52,798 bases of DNA from positions 1 through 52,798 of the forward strand of contig CAYXIO010000024.1 in NCBI GenBank assembly GCA_964465125.1. The letters run 5' to 3'. Numbering within the stretch: position 1 is the first letter of the stretch; every line of letters begins with the position of its first letter. The notes under the pieces are model-generated. The model searched no databases. It was given only the letters and a program-made list of their open reading frames with translations, and was not told where the DNA came from. The position numbers and the translations under genes were made by a program. Source of the DNA: CAYOHG01 sp964465125. GTDB lineage: Bacteria > Planctomycetota > Phycisphaerae > UBA1845 > Fen-1342. Below, piece by piece: positions 1-7,303 of the stretch.

Positions 1-117
1 GCCGGCGGAAAGACCAAGCCTTACGAGCGGCCGGGCTCGAAGCTCGGCCGAAACGACCCGTGCCCGTGCGGAAGCGGGTTGAAATACAAGAAATGCTGCA
101 TGAAGGACGGAGGTTGA
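1..117 (+). CDS. C-terminal end of a SEC-C motif protein, probably SecA (truncated by window edge)
   Basis: Frame 1 is open from the first base to a TGA at 115-117 and gives 38 residues. They end in the SEC-C zinc-binding motif GRNDPCPCGSG followed by YKKCC. This C-x-C-x8-CC module closes bacterial SecA and also occurs at the end of small unrelated proteins. A basic, proline-containing linker leads into the motif, as at the SecA C-terminus, where it binds zinc and contacts SecB and ribosomes. Only the tail is visible, so the SecA assignment is inference. A second, stand-alone SEC-C protein is encoded at 32342-32569. Confidence 0.6.
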   Translation, partial: AGGKTKPYERPGSKLGRNDPCPCGSGLKYKKCCMKDGG

Positions 118-210
118 CGCGGCTTCCGACCGCGACGAGCCGACGCAACACAAGCAACCCGACCCGCGGAGTTACGGCCGCAGCACGAATCGCTCGAATC
201 AGGGGTGGGC

Positions 211-768
211 ATGATCCTGGGAGTCCTCTCGGACACGCACGGCAGGTACAAACGCACTTGCGCCGCGGTCGATCTGCTGCGGCGGGTGGGGGCCGACGCG
301 CTGCTGCATTGCGGCGACGTCGGGGACGAGCGGATATTCGACGCGATGGCGGGCATGCGCGCCTGGTTCGTCTGGGGCAACAGCGACGAGCCCGAGCCCA
401 TGCTGGAGCGCTACGCCCACACGCTCGGCGTCATGCCGACGCGCAGTGTCCCGCTCGAGCTGAAGCTGGACAGCCGCGTCATCCAGGTGTTTCACGGGCA
501 TGAGCCGGGCTTCGGACGGCTGCTGAACCGCCTGGAAGCGGCGGGTGACATCGCCGGAGGCCGGCCCGACTATGTGTTCCACGGTCACACGCACGCCGCC
601 GACGACTACCGCATCGGCGCCACGCGCGTCGTCAACCCGGGGGCGCTGCACCGCGCCGCACGGCACACGGTTGCGACGCTTGATCTGGTCAACGATGAGC
701 TTCTGTTCTGGGAAGTGCACAGAGGTGACGGCGATCCGCACCCGGTGCCCGTCGAGCTGCCGCTCTAG
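211..768 (+). CDS. YfcE/MJ0936-type metallophosphoesterase
   Basis: This is a 185-residue calcineurin-like phosphoesterase of the small YfcE/MJ0936 phosphodiesterase family. The metal-binding signatures are all present: SDTHG (D8, H10), CGD (D36), GNSD (N57, D59), HGH (95-97) and GHTH (125-128), followed by the usual NPGA strand. The length matches the family. The ATG at 211 has AGGGG five bases upstream; a GTG two codons earlier is possible. Members are cytoplasmic and hydrolyse phosphodiesters with two divalent metals; the natural substrate is generally unknown. It follows the SEC-C gene after 90 bases. Confidence 0.9.
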   Translation: MILGVLSDTHGRYKRTCAAVDLLRRVGADALLHCGDVGDERIFDAMAGMRAWFVWGNSDEPEPMLERYAHTLGVMPTRSVPLELKLDSRVIQVFHGHEPGFGRLLNRLEAAGDIAGGRPDYVFHGHTHAADDYRIGATRVVNPGALHRAARHTVATLDLVNDELLFWEVHRGDGDPHPVPVELPL

Positions 769-914
769 CGGATCGCCCCCCGGGCCGACCGCTGCTTTGT
801 GACCTGATTGAGCGCGGCAGCTCGTCTCTCGCATATCGCGGCGGCACCTCGGAATAGACTATGCTACGCCGCTGTCCACGCCGCCCGGCGTTCATGGTGA
901 ATCGGAGAATGCAG

Positions 915-1460
915 ATGACGACGCGAAGTTGGGTTCGCGCGGGATCGGGGCTCTTCGTTGCTCTGCTGGCGGCAAGCGCGCTGCCGGCGGGCCAGACTGA
1001 GCCGCAGAAGCCGGCGGCCGTAGCCTTCGAGCGAGTCAAGGCCCTCGCCGGCGACTGGGCCTTCCACGACGCCGCCGCGACCGTCAACCCCGCCGAAAAG
1101 CCCGGCGTCGCGGTGCAGTATCGCGTGACCTCCGGCGGCAGCGCCGTCATCGAAACGCTCTTCCCCGGGCAAGCGCACGAGATGATCACCATGTACTACA
1201 TGGACGGCGATGACCTCGTGCTCACGCACTATTGCGCCATGGCCAACCAGCCACGCATGGCGCTCAAGGCGTTCAACAATGACACGCTGGTGTTCGATTT
1301 TGCCGGCGGAGCGAACGTCGACCCGAAGAAAGGCACGCACATGCACGACGCGACCATCGTGCTCAAGGGGGCCGACGCGCTGCACAGCGAATGGAGCGTT
1401 TTCACCGACGGAAAGAAGGTCGACACCAAGTCGTTCGAGCTGACGCGCGTGAAGCAGTAG
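915..1460 (+). CDS. Small exported protein, lipocalin-like fold suspected
   Basis: The 181-residue product begins with an N-terminal signal peptide (charged MTTRSWVR, then a hydrophobic GLFVALLAASALPA stretch). The mature part starts with a FERVKALAGDW motif and later has LTHYC and HMHD segments. The alternating strand pattern suggests a small beta-barrel such as the lipocalin-like fold, but I do not recognise a named family with certainty. I chose the ATG at 915 because GGAGA lies six bases upstream. Upstream in-frame ATGs at 861, 894 and 909 would bury the signal peptide. A strong hairpin follows the stop. Confidence 0.7.
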   Translation: MTTRSWVRAGSGLFVALLAASALPAGQTEPQKPAAVAFERVKALAGDWAFHDAAATVNPAEKPGVAVQYRVTSGGSAVIETLFPGQAHEMITMYYMDGDDLVLTHYCAMANQPRMALKAFNNDTLVFDFAGGANVDPKKGTHMHDATIVLKGADALHSEWSVFTDGKKVDTKSFELTRVKQ

Positions 1461-1471
1461 ACGCGCGCGGC

Positions 1472-1519
1472 ATGCGAGCCGGTCGGACAGCGGCCCGGCG
1501 GCCGCGGACCGGCTCGCAT
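1472..1519 (+). terminator. 13-bp perfect hairpin after the exported-protein gene
   Basis: ATGCGAGCCGGTC at 1472-1484 is exactly complementary to 1507-1519, with a 22-base GC-rich loop. It lies between the stop at 1460 and the tldD start at 1548. There is no T-run, so it may be a transcript-end or processing hairpin rather than a classical intrinsic terminator. A related arm (CGAGCCGGTCCG) forms the hairpin at 20983-21012. Confidence 0.5.
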
Positions 1520-1547
1520 CGTTGCCGGCTCGGGGAGACCCACCGCG

Positions 1548-3146
1548 ATGTGCGATCACCAGGAGTTCTCGCGACGCGGGTTCCTGCGGCGCTCCGTCGG
1601 CGGGACCCTGCTCGTCTGGTCCGGCGGCGCGCTCGTGCTGCCCCTGCGCTCCGGCACGACGGCGCTGGCGTCACAGGACAGTGCGCCGGCGGACCCGGCC
1701 TTGTGGGAGTGCCTCGCCGACATCGCACTGCGCGTGATCCGCGCCGCAGGCGTCGATTACGGCGACATCCGAATTCTTCATTCGCGGCAACAGAGCATCA
1801 GCGGCCAGGACGGCCGCATCGACGCCGTTCGCGACGGGATGGACCGCGGTTTTGGCATGCGCGTTCTGCATCAGGGCGGCTGGGGTTTCGCCGCGAGCAG
1901 CGTGCTCACCGAGGCGGAGGTCGAGCGCGTCGCCCAGCTCGCAATCGAGGTCGCGCGCGGCTCGGCGACGCTGGTGCACAATCCGGTGCGGCTCGCGCCG
2001 GAGCCGCCGCACCAGGATTCCGTGCGAACCGAGCTCAAGCGCGACCCGTTTGCGGTGCCGCTCGAGCAGCGCAGCGGCCTGCTGCTCGACGCGATGCGGC
2101 GCATGCACGCCGTGACGGACATTCAGCGCAGCCGCGCGTCGCTCTGGGCGCAGCGCGATCAGAAGCTGTTCGCTTCGACCGACGGCTCGCGGATTCACTT
2201 TGACCTGCTCGCCTCTCACGGCGGAATCCGCGCGACGGCCGTGCACGACGGGCGGTTCGACTCGCGCGGCTACGAGACGCCGTACTTCCGCGCAGGCTAC
2301 GAGCTGATCGAGGAAGCCGATCTGGCAGGCAACGCCGAACGCGTCGCGCGCGAGGCGGTCGAGAAGGTCAAGTCGCCGATCGTGAACCCGGGCCGCTACG
2401 ATCTGCTGCTCGATCCGGCGCACCTGTCGCTGACGATTCACGAATCCTGCGGGCACCCCACCGAGCTCGACCGCGCCCTGGGCTACGAGGCGAACTACGC
2501 CGGCACGAGCTTCCTCACCCCCGACAAGCTCGGCAAGTTCCTGTACGGCTCGAAGCACGTCAGCCTGGTGGCGGATAACACCGAAGCCGGCGGCCTGGCC
2601 TCGACCGGCTACGACGATGACGGCGTCGCCGCCCAACGCTGGGACGTCATTCGCGACGGCGTGTTCGTCGGCTACAGCAGCAGCCGCGAGATGGCGCCGA
2701 AGATCGGCCTGGCGCGCTCCGCGGGCTCCTGTCGGGCGGACAACTGGGACAGCATCCCCATCGTGCGGATCGCCAACCTCGGACTGGAGCCGCGCGACGG
2801 GAAGCTCGACGACATGCTCGCCGACATCCGCCGGGGGATCTACATCGAAGGCCACGGCTCATTCTCGATCGATCAGCAGCGCTACAACTTCCAGTTCGGC
2901 GGCGACGCGTTCTGGATGATCGAGAACGGGAAAAAGACGCACATGCTGCGGGACGTGATCTACCGCGGGATCACGCCGGAATTCTGGGGAAGCTGCGACG
3001 CGGTCGCCGAGGCGAGTCACCGGCGGCGTTTCGGCTTCATCACCTGCGGGAAGGGCCAGCCCGGCCAAAGCGGCTGGATGACCCACGCCGCCGCCCACGC
3101 CCGCTTCCGGCAGGTCGAGGTGGTGCGCGGCGGTTCGGCGGGCTAG
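1548..3146 (+). CDS. tldD: TldD-family metalloprotease with twin-arginine signal
   Basis: The 532-residue protein matches the TldD subunit of the TldD/TldE (PmbA) zinc protease, which processes peptides such as microcin precursors and the CcdA antitoxin in Enterobacteria. The zinc-binding motif is HESCGH at residues 298-303, a variant of the family HExxxH helix, and the C-terminal strand holds CGKGQPG near residue 500. Unusually for TldD, the N-terminus has a Tat signal: SRRGFLRR, then a hydrophobic core to about residue 40. This implies export of the folded protein. Translation begins at ATG 1548 with GGGGAG upstream. The likely TldE partner follows after about 130 bases. Confidence 0.9.
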   Translation: MCDHQEFSRRGFLRRSVGGTLLVWSGGALVLPLRSGTTALASQDSAPADPALWECLADIALRVIRAAGVDYGDIRILHSRQQSISGQDGRIDAVRDGMDRGFGMRVLHQGGWGFAASSVLTEAEVERVAQLAIEVARGSATLVHNPVRLAPEPPHQDSVRTELKRDPFAVPLEQRSGLLLDAMRRMHAVTDIQRSRASLWAQRDQKLFASTDGSRIHFDLLASHGGIRATAVHDGRFDSRGYETPYFRAGYELIEEADLAGNAERVAREAVEKVKSPIVNPGRYDLLLDPAHLSLTIHESCGHPTELDRALGYEANYAGTSFLTPDKLGKFLYGSKHVSLVADNTEAGGLASTGYDDDGVAAQRWDVIRDGVFVGYSSSREMAPKIGLARSAGSCRADNWDSIPIVRIANLGLEPRDGKLDDMLADIRRGIYIEGHGSFSIDQQRYNFQFGGDAFWMIENGKKTHMLRDVIYRGITPEFWGSCDAVAEASHRRRFGFITCGKGQPGQSGWMTHAAAHARFRQVEVVRGGSAG

Positions 3147-3273
3147 TCGGCCCGTGCGACGAATTCGCGGGCTTGGGCGCGGCGTCGTGCGAATGGGTGA
3201 GATGGGGTCAAGCTGCCGCGCTGCCGCAAGTCGCGAGAGCGCCTTCGTGTCGATCATCGGAGATCGCTTGAAC

Positions 3274-4599
3274 ATGAACGCTGACACGCTGATCTCACGC
3301 GAGGAGTTCCGCAAGCTCGCCGAAGTCGCGCTGGGCGCCTCCAAGGCCGATCACACGTTCGTCTCGCTCAACGACGCGGTCGGCGGCACGACGCGCTTCG
3401 CGAACAACGAAGTGACGCAGAACGTCTTCACCCGCAGGCAGTCGCTGAGCGTCACCGTCACGTTCGGCCAGCAGAGCGGCACGGCCGGCACGACCGACCT
3501 GGGCGAGGACGCGATCAAGGCGGCGGTCGCCCGGGCTGCGGAGGTCGCGAAAGTCACCCCAGCCGATCCGGAGTTCCTTCCCCCGCTGCCGGCTCAGGAA
3601 TATCCCGTGCTGGTCAGCGCGCGGGACGACGCGTGTCAGGCGGGTCCGCAGCGCTTGCTGCGCGACGTCGGCGAGGCGATCAAGCTGTGCGAAGGCGAGA
3701 GTCTCCAGGCCGCCGGCATCGCCGAAGCCTATTCGTCGGCGGTCGGCGTCGCGGCCAGCAGCGGCCTGTTCGCGTACGAGCCGCGCACGCGCGCCGAATT
3801 CAGCCTGACCGCGACCGGCAGCGATTCCAGCGGTTGGGTGCGCAATGCGAATCGCTCCATCGACGATCTGGACGTGCTCGCGCGAACGCGCACCGCGATC
3901 GAAAAGGCTAAGCGCTCGGCCAACCCGACCGGGCTTCCCGCCGGCGAGTACACCGTGATCCTCGAGCCAGCGGCCGTAGCCGGGCTGTTCGGGCCGCTGA
4001 CGTCGGCGTTCGATGCGAAATCCTATGAGCGCGGCACCAGCGCCCTGACCGGCAAGCTCGGGCAGCGGATCATCGACGAGCGGCTCAGCCTGCGCAACCG
4101 CCCCGATCATCCCAGCCTGCTCGGAGCGGCCTTCAATCGCGAGGGCCTGCCCAGCGACTATCAAACCTGGATCGAGCGCGGCGTGCTCAAGCGGCTCAAT
4201 TACGACCGTTTCACCGCCAAGCAGAAGGACGTCGCGCCGAGCTTCGGACTCGATGCGTGCCATCTCGCCGGCGACGGTGCGGCGGGCGAGACCGTGGACG
4301 ACCTGATCGGCTCGACGCCGCGCGGCGTGCTCGTGACGAACTTCTGGTACATCCGCTTCGTCAACCCGACCGACCTGACGCTGACCGGCATGACGCGCGA
4401 CGGCACGTTTCTGATCGAGGACGGGAAGATTGCGCGCGGCCTGATCAACTTCCGCTGGCACGACAGCCCGCTGCGGGCGCTCAACGCGTTGCAAGCTTTT
4501 ACCGCGCCGCTGGACGCGATCACCCTGGAGCGGCCGAAGATGCTCCTGCCGGCGATGCGCATCGGCGAGTTCAACTTCTCGAGCGTGACGAAGTTCTGA
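3274..4599 (+). CDS. TldE/PmbA-family protein, partner of TldD
   Basis: The 441-residue product belongs to the PmbA/TldE half of the TldD/E protease. It has the family N-terminal domain with an F(A/V)NNEVTQN segment and repeated V-T-V strands, and the C-terminal end EFNFSSVTKF. As in TldE, the HExxxH zinc motif is absent, so it would be the non-catalytic partner that shapes the cavity. Unlike the neighbouring TldD it has no visible signal peptide. I prefer ATG 3274; a TTG at 3268 has a better spaced GGAG (3259-3262), and an upstream start at 3154 seems too long. The two genes are probably co-transcribed. Confidence 0.85.
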   Translation: MNADTLISREEFRKLAEVALGASKADHTFVSLNDAVGGTTRFANNEVTQNVFTRRQSLSVTVTFGQQSGTAGTTDLGEDAIKAAVARAAEVAKVTPADPEFLPPLPAQEYPVLVSARDDACQAGPQRLLRDVGEAIKLCEGESLQAAGIAEAYSSAVGVAASSGLFAYEPRTRAEFSLTATGSDSSGWVRNANRSIDDLDVLARTRTAIEKAKRSANPTGLPAGEYTVILEPAAVAGLFGPLTSAFDAKSYERGTSALTGKLGQRIIDERLSLRNRPDHPSLLGAAFNREGLPSDYQTWIERGVLKRLNYDRFTAKQKDVAPSFGLDACHLAGDGAAGETVDDLIGSTPRGVLVTNFWYIRFVNPTDLTLTGMTRDGTFLIEDGKIARGLINFRWHDSPLRALNALQAFTAPLDAITLERPKMLLPAMRIGEFNFSSVTKF

Positions 4600-4960
4600 G
4601 GGCCCGCGCCGGGTACCACGCCGTTGGCTACTGCGCCGGCATGCGGCTTCGCGATCCAATCGTCGACGTAGGCGTACTTGGACACGAGGTGCTCGGGGTC
4701 GGCCCCGCTCCCCTCGCGGGGTAGCACGGGTCTTGGACCCGTGTATCCATCACCGATCGCTCCAGGTCGCGGTTGGTCTCGCAGGCACGAATGCGCGCTC
4801 ACGCGGCAGACGACGAAAACGTGCCGCCCGCCCCGCCGAAAGCGGCGATTGTTAAGTTAACGCTTATGGCCCCTGCCCCCTGGGCCCCTTCTCCCGTCCT
4901 GGCACCCGCCTGCCGGCGCGCGTACCATGACGGCAACTTCCTCCTTTCGGAGCAGCGACC
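4600..4960. other. 361-base intergenic region with a short perfect hairpin and an AT-rich palindrome
   Basis: I see no convincing gene here. Two features stand out. CACGGGTC (4725-4732) pairs exactly with 4736-4743 around a TTG loop. GTTAAGTTAAC (4851-4861) is an AT-rich near-palindrome about 100 bases upstream of the next gene and could be an operator. The following gene has CGGAG nine bases before its ATG at 4961. Confidence 0.5.
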
Positions 4961-6184
4961 ATGCAGCGAACGCGCGTCTTCCTCGGTGCGACCCTGGTGA
5001 CTCTTGCAGGTGCGGGTGCGGCAGTGGCCGAAAACAAGGACTTCGGGCAAACCGTCGAGTTCCTCCATCAGCACACCCCGATCCTGGTGCTCGGCAGCGA
5101 CCCCGCCGGCCCGCGCGTGGCCGTCGCCCCCGGCTGGCAGGGCCGCGTCATGACCAGCTCCGCCCGAGGCGACCGCGGCCCCGGCAACGGCTGGGTCAAC
5201 TTCGAGTTCATCGAGTCCGGCAAGCGCGACCCGCAATTCAACGCCTTCGGCGGCGAAGACCGCCTGTGGATTGGTCCCGAGGGCGGGCAGTTCTCGATTT
5301 ACTTCAAGCCCGGCGACGCGTTCGAGTTCAAGAACTGGAAGACGCCCGACGTGATCGACACCGAGCCGTTCGAGGTCGTCAAGCAGGATGACACGTCGGT
5401 CGAGCTGCGCAAGCCGACGCGCCTGGAGAATTACTCGAGGACGCAGTTCAGCCTCGAAATCGGCCGCGCGGTGCGGCTGCTCTCCGCGGCGACGGTTGCC
5501 GAGCACCTGGGCGTGGCGCTGCCCGAAGGCGTGCGCGTCGTCGCGTACGAATCGGAGAACTCGCTGCGCAACATGGGACCGAGCGCCTGGAGCAAGAAGA
5601 GCGGGCTGCTGTCGATCTGGATTCTCGGCTGTCTGACGCCGGCGCCCGATGCAACGGTGGTGATTCCGTTCCAGACCGGCCCGGCGGAAATCAACGGCCC
5701 GATCGTCAACGACGCGTACTTCGGCAAGGTGCCCGCCGAGCGGCTGGTGATCGACGAAAAGGCCGGCGTGCTGTTCTTCAAGGCCGACGGCAAGCACCGC
5801 GCGAAGATCGGGCTCGGGCCGCGCCGCGCCAGGAACGTCGCCGGCAGTTACGCGCCGTCGGCAGGTCGACTGACGCTCGTGCAATACAACAAGCCTGCCA
5901 ACATGACCGACTACGTCAACTCGATGTGGGAGCTTCAGGCCAATCCCTACGGCGGGGACGTCATCAACAGCTACAACGACGGCCCGACCTCGCCCGGCGG
6001 CAAGCCGCTGGGGCCGTTCTACGAGCTGGAGTCGTCCTCGGCGGCGTACGAGCTCAAGCCCGGCGAGGCGGTGACGCACATTTCCCGCACAATTCACATC
6101 GAGGGCACGCCGGCGCAGCTCGACCCGATCGCGCGGAAGGTGCTGGGCGTGCCGCTGGAGCAGGTGACGAAGGCGCTGAAGTAG
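4961..6184 (+). CDS. Exported protein, probably DUF6786-like (galactose-mutarotase-type sandwich)
   Basis: The 407-residue product starts with a clear signal peptide (MQRTRVFLGATLVTLAGAG, cleavage near AVAE). The rest is beta-rich with recurring segments such as GGEDRLWIGPEGGQFSIYF and SWELQ/NSYNDG-like strands. This looks like secreted bacterial proteins of the DUF6786 type, which I believe adopt a mutarotase-like supersandwich; that fold assignment is from memory and inference. It contains no lipobox or membrane segment. The function is unknown. It appears to be a single transcription unit, with 270 bases before the next gene. Confidence 0.65.
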   Translation: MQRTRVFLGATLVTLAGAGAAVAENKDFGQTVEFLHQHTPILVLGSDPAGPRVAVAPGWQGRVMTSSARGDRGPGNGWVNFEFIESGKRDPQFNAFGGEDRLWIGPEGGQFSIYFKPGDAFEFKNWKTPDVIDTEPFEVVKQDDTSVELRKPTRLENYSRTQFSLEIGRAVRLLSAATVAEHLGVALPEGVRVVAYESENSLRNMGPSAWSKKSGLLSIWILGCLTPAPDATVVIPFQTGPAEINGPIVNDAYFGKVPAERLVIDEKAGVLFFKADGKHRAKIGLGPRRARNVAGSYAPSAGRLTLVQYNKPANMTDYVNSMWELQANPYGGDVINSYNDGPTSPGGKPLGPFYELESSSAAYELKPGEAVTHISRTIHIEGTPAQLDPIARKVLGVPLEQVTKALK

Positions 6185-6454
6185 AAGCGCGACGAAGCAC
6201 ACGCGCGCACGGGTGCCGCGAACGTCCTCTTCACGATGAACGGGGCTTGTAGCGCGACTTTCACTTCGCGAGGATCACGGCCGACAGCGTCCGTCCATCT
6301 CGCTGCGCGGGTTGGCGCAGCACGCGGTGGAATTTCCCGCACTGCGGTCCATCGAACCGCGCGCTCCCCCGCATCTCCCTCACCCCCGGATTCGACTGGC
6401 GGGACACTTGCGCGCGAGCTACGTCAAAAATATCCTGCCAAGAGGAGAGACATC

Positions 6455-7303
6455 ATGGTCATGCGCTGGGCTGCCGTCGCCTCGGTTGCGGTGCTGAGCG
6501 TTGCGGTGGACGTTGTCTACTCGCAGGACTGCGCGGTCGCGCAGGAACTGACCGCGCCGGATGCCGGCATGAGTGATCAATACGGCCGCGCGGTTGCGAC
6601 CAACGGCGAGTTCGTCGTGGTCGCCGCCCGGCGCAATGATCTGATGGGGCAGGACGCCGGCGCGGTGTTCGTGTACCACAAGGACGGCGGGGCGTGGGCG
6701 CTGCACCAGACCCTGACCGCGCCGCAGCCGCAGCCTTTCGACCAGTTCGGCCACGCACTGGCCATGGATGCGACCCGGCTGGTGATCGGGGCGCCGGTGG
6801 TGGTAGATGACGCCGACGGCCCCGGTGCGCTCTACACCTACGAACTCCAGGGCGGCCTCTGGCAGTTTCACTCCCAGATTGCCGCTGATGATGGGCAGAT
6901 CGACGACCAATTCGGCTCGGCGCTCGACCTGAACGGCGACGAGCTGGCGGTGGGCGCCCAGCGGGTGCAGGAGCGACGCGGCGCGGTCTATGTCTTTTCG
7001 CTGAACGCTGGAACGTGGACGCAGAGCGCGAAGCTGATGGCCGATGACGCTCTGTCCGGCGAGCAACTGGGTGCATCGGTCGCATTCGACGGCGATTGGA
7101 TTGCGGCCGGAGCGTACCTGGCGAACGGTCAGAACGGCAACGCGCGCGTCTTTCGGCGCAGCGGGTCGGTGTGGACCTTCGTTCAGACGCTGGTGCCGCC
7201 CGAAGCGGAGGACGACCAGGGTCGTTTCGGCACGTCCTGCCGCTTCGCCGCGAATGAGCTGCTGATCGGCGAGCCGGAAGACGACGTCGGTTCGTGGGAC
7301 TAG
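6455..7303 (+). CDS. N-terminal segment of a giant FG-GAP/calcium-repeat exported protein, ended by in-frame TAG
   Basis: Translation begins at ATG 6455 with AGGAGA six bases upstream and a signal peptide ending near VYSQD. The segment contains about five FG-GAP beta-propeller blades of the DQ(Y/F)GxA...GAVFVY type. It stops at TAG 7301-7303 in the middle of a blade. The same frame then continues without loss of similarity (CGTVWRYVCDGSQW) through to 10222, so the two parts are one ancestral gene of about 1,255 codons. The stop is either a recent nonsense mutation, a sequencing error, or read through. TAG is an ordinary stop elsewhere in the window (for example at 768, 1460 and 3146). Confidence 0.8.
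   Translation: MVMRWAAVASVAVLSVAVDVVYSQDCAVAQELTAPDAGMSDQYGRAVATNGEFVVVAARRNDLMGQDAGAVFVYHKDGGAWALHQTLTAPQPQPFDQFGHALAMDATRLVIGAPVVVDDADGPGALYTYELQGGLWQFHSQIAADDGQIDDQFGSALDLNGDELAVGAQRVQERRGAVYVFSLNAGTWTQSAKLMADDALSGEQLGASVAFDGDWIAAGAYLANGQNGNARVFRRSGSVWTFVQTLVPPEAEDDQGRFGTSCRFAANELLIGEPEDDVGSWD

Noticed and set aside
7301..7303. TAG as pyrrolysine or a reassigned codon
   Set aside because: TAG ends several intact neighbouring genes, and no pyrrolysine genes are visible here.
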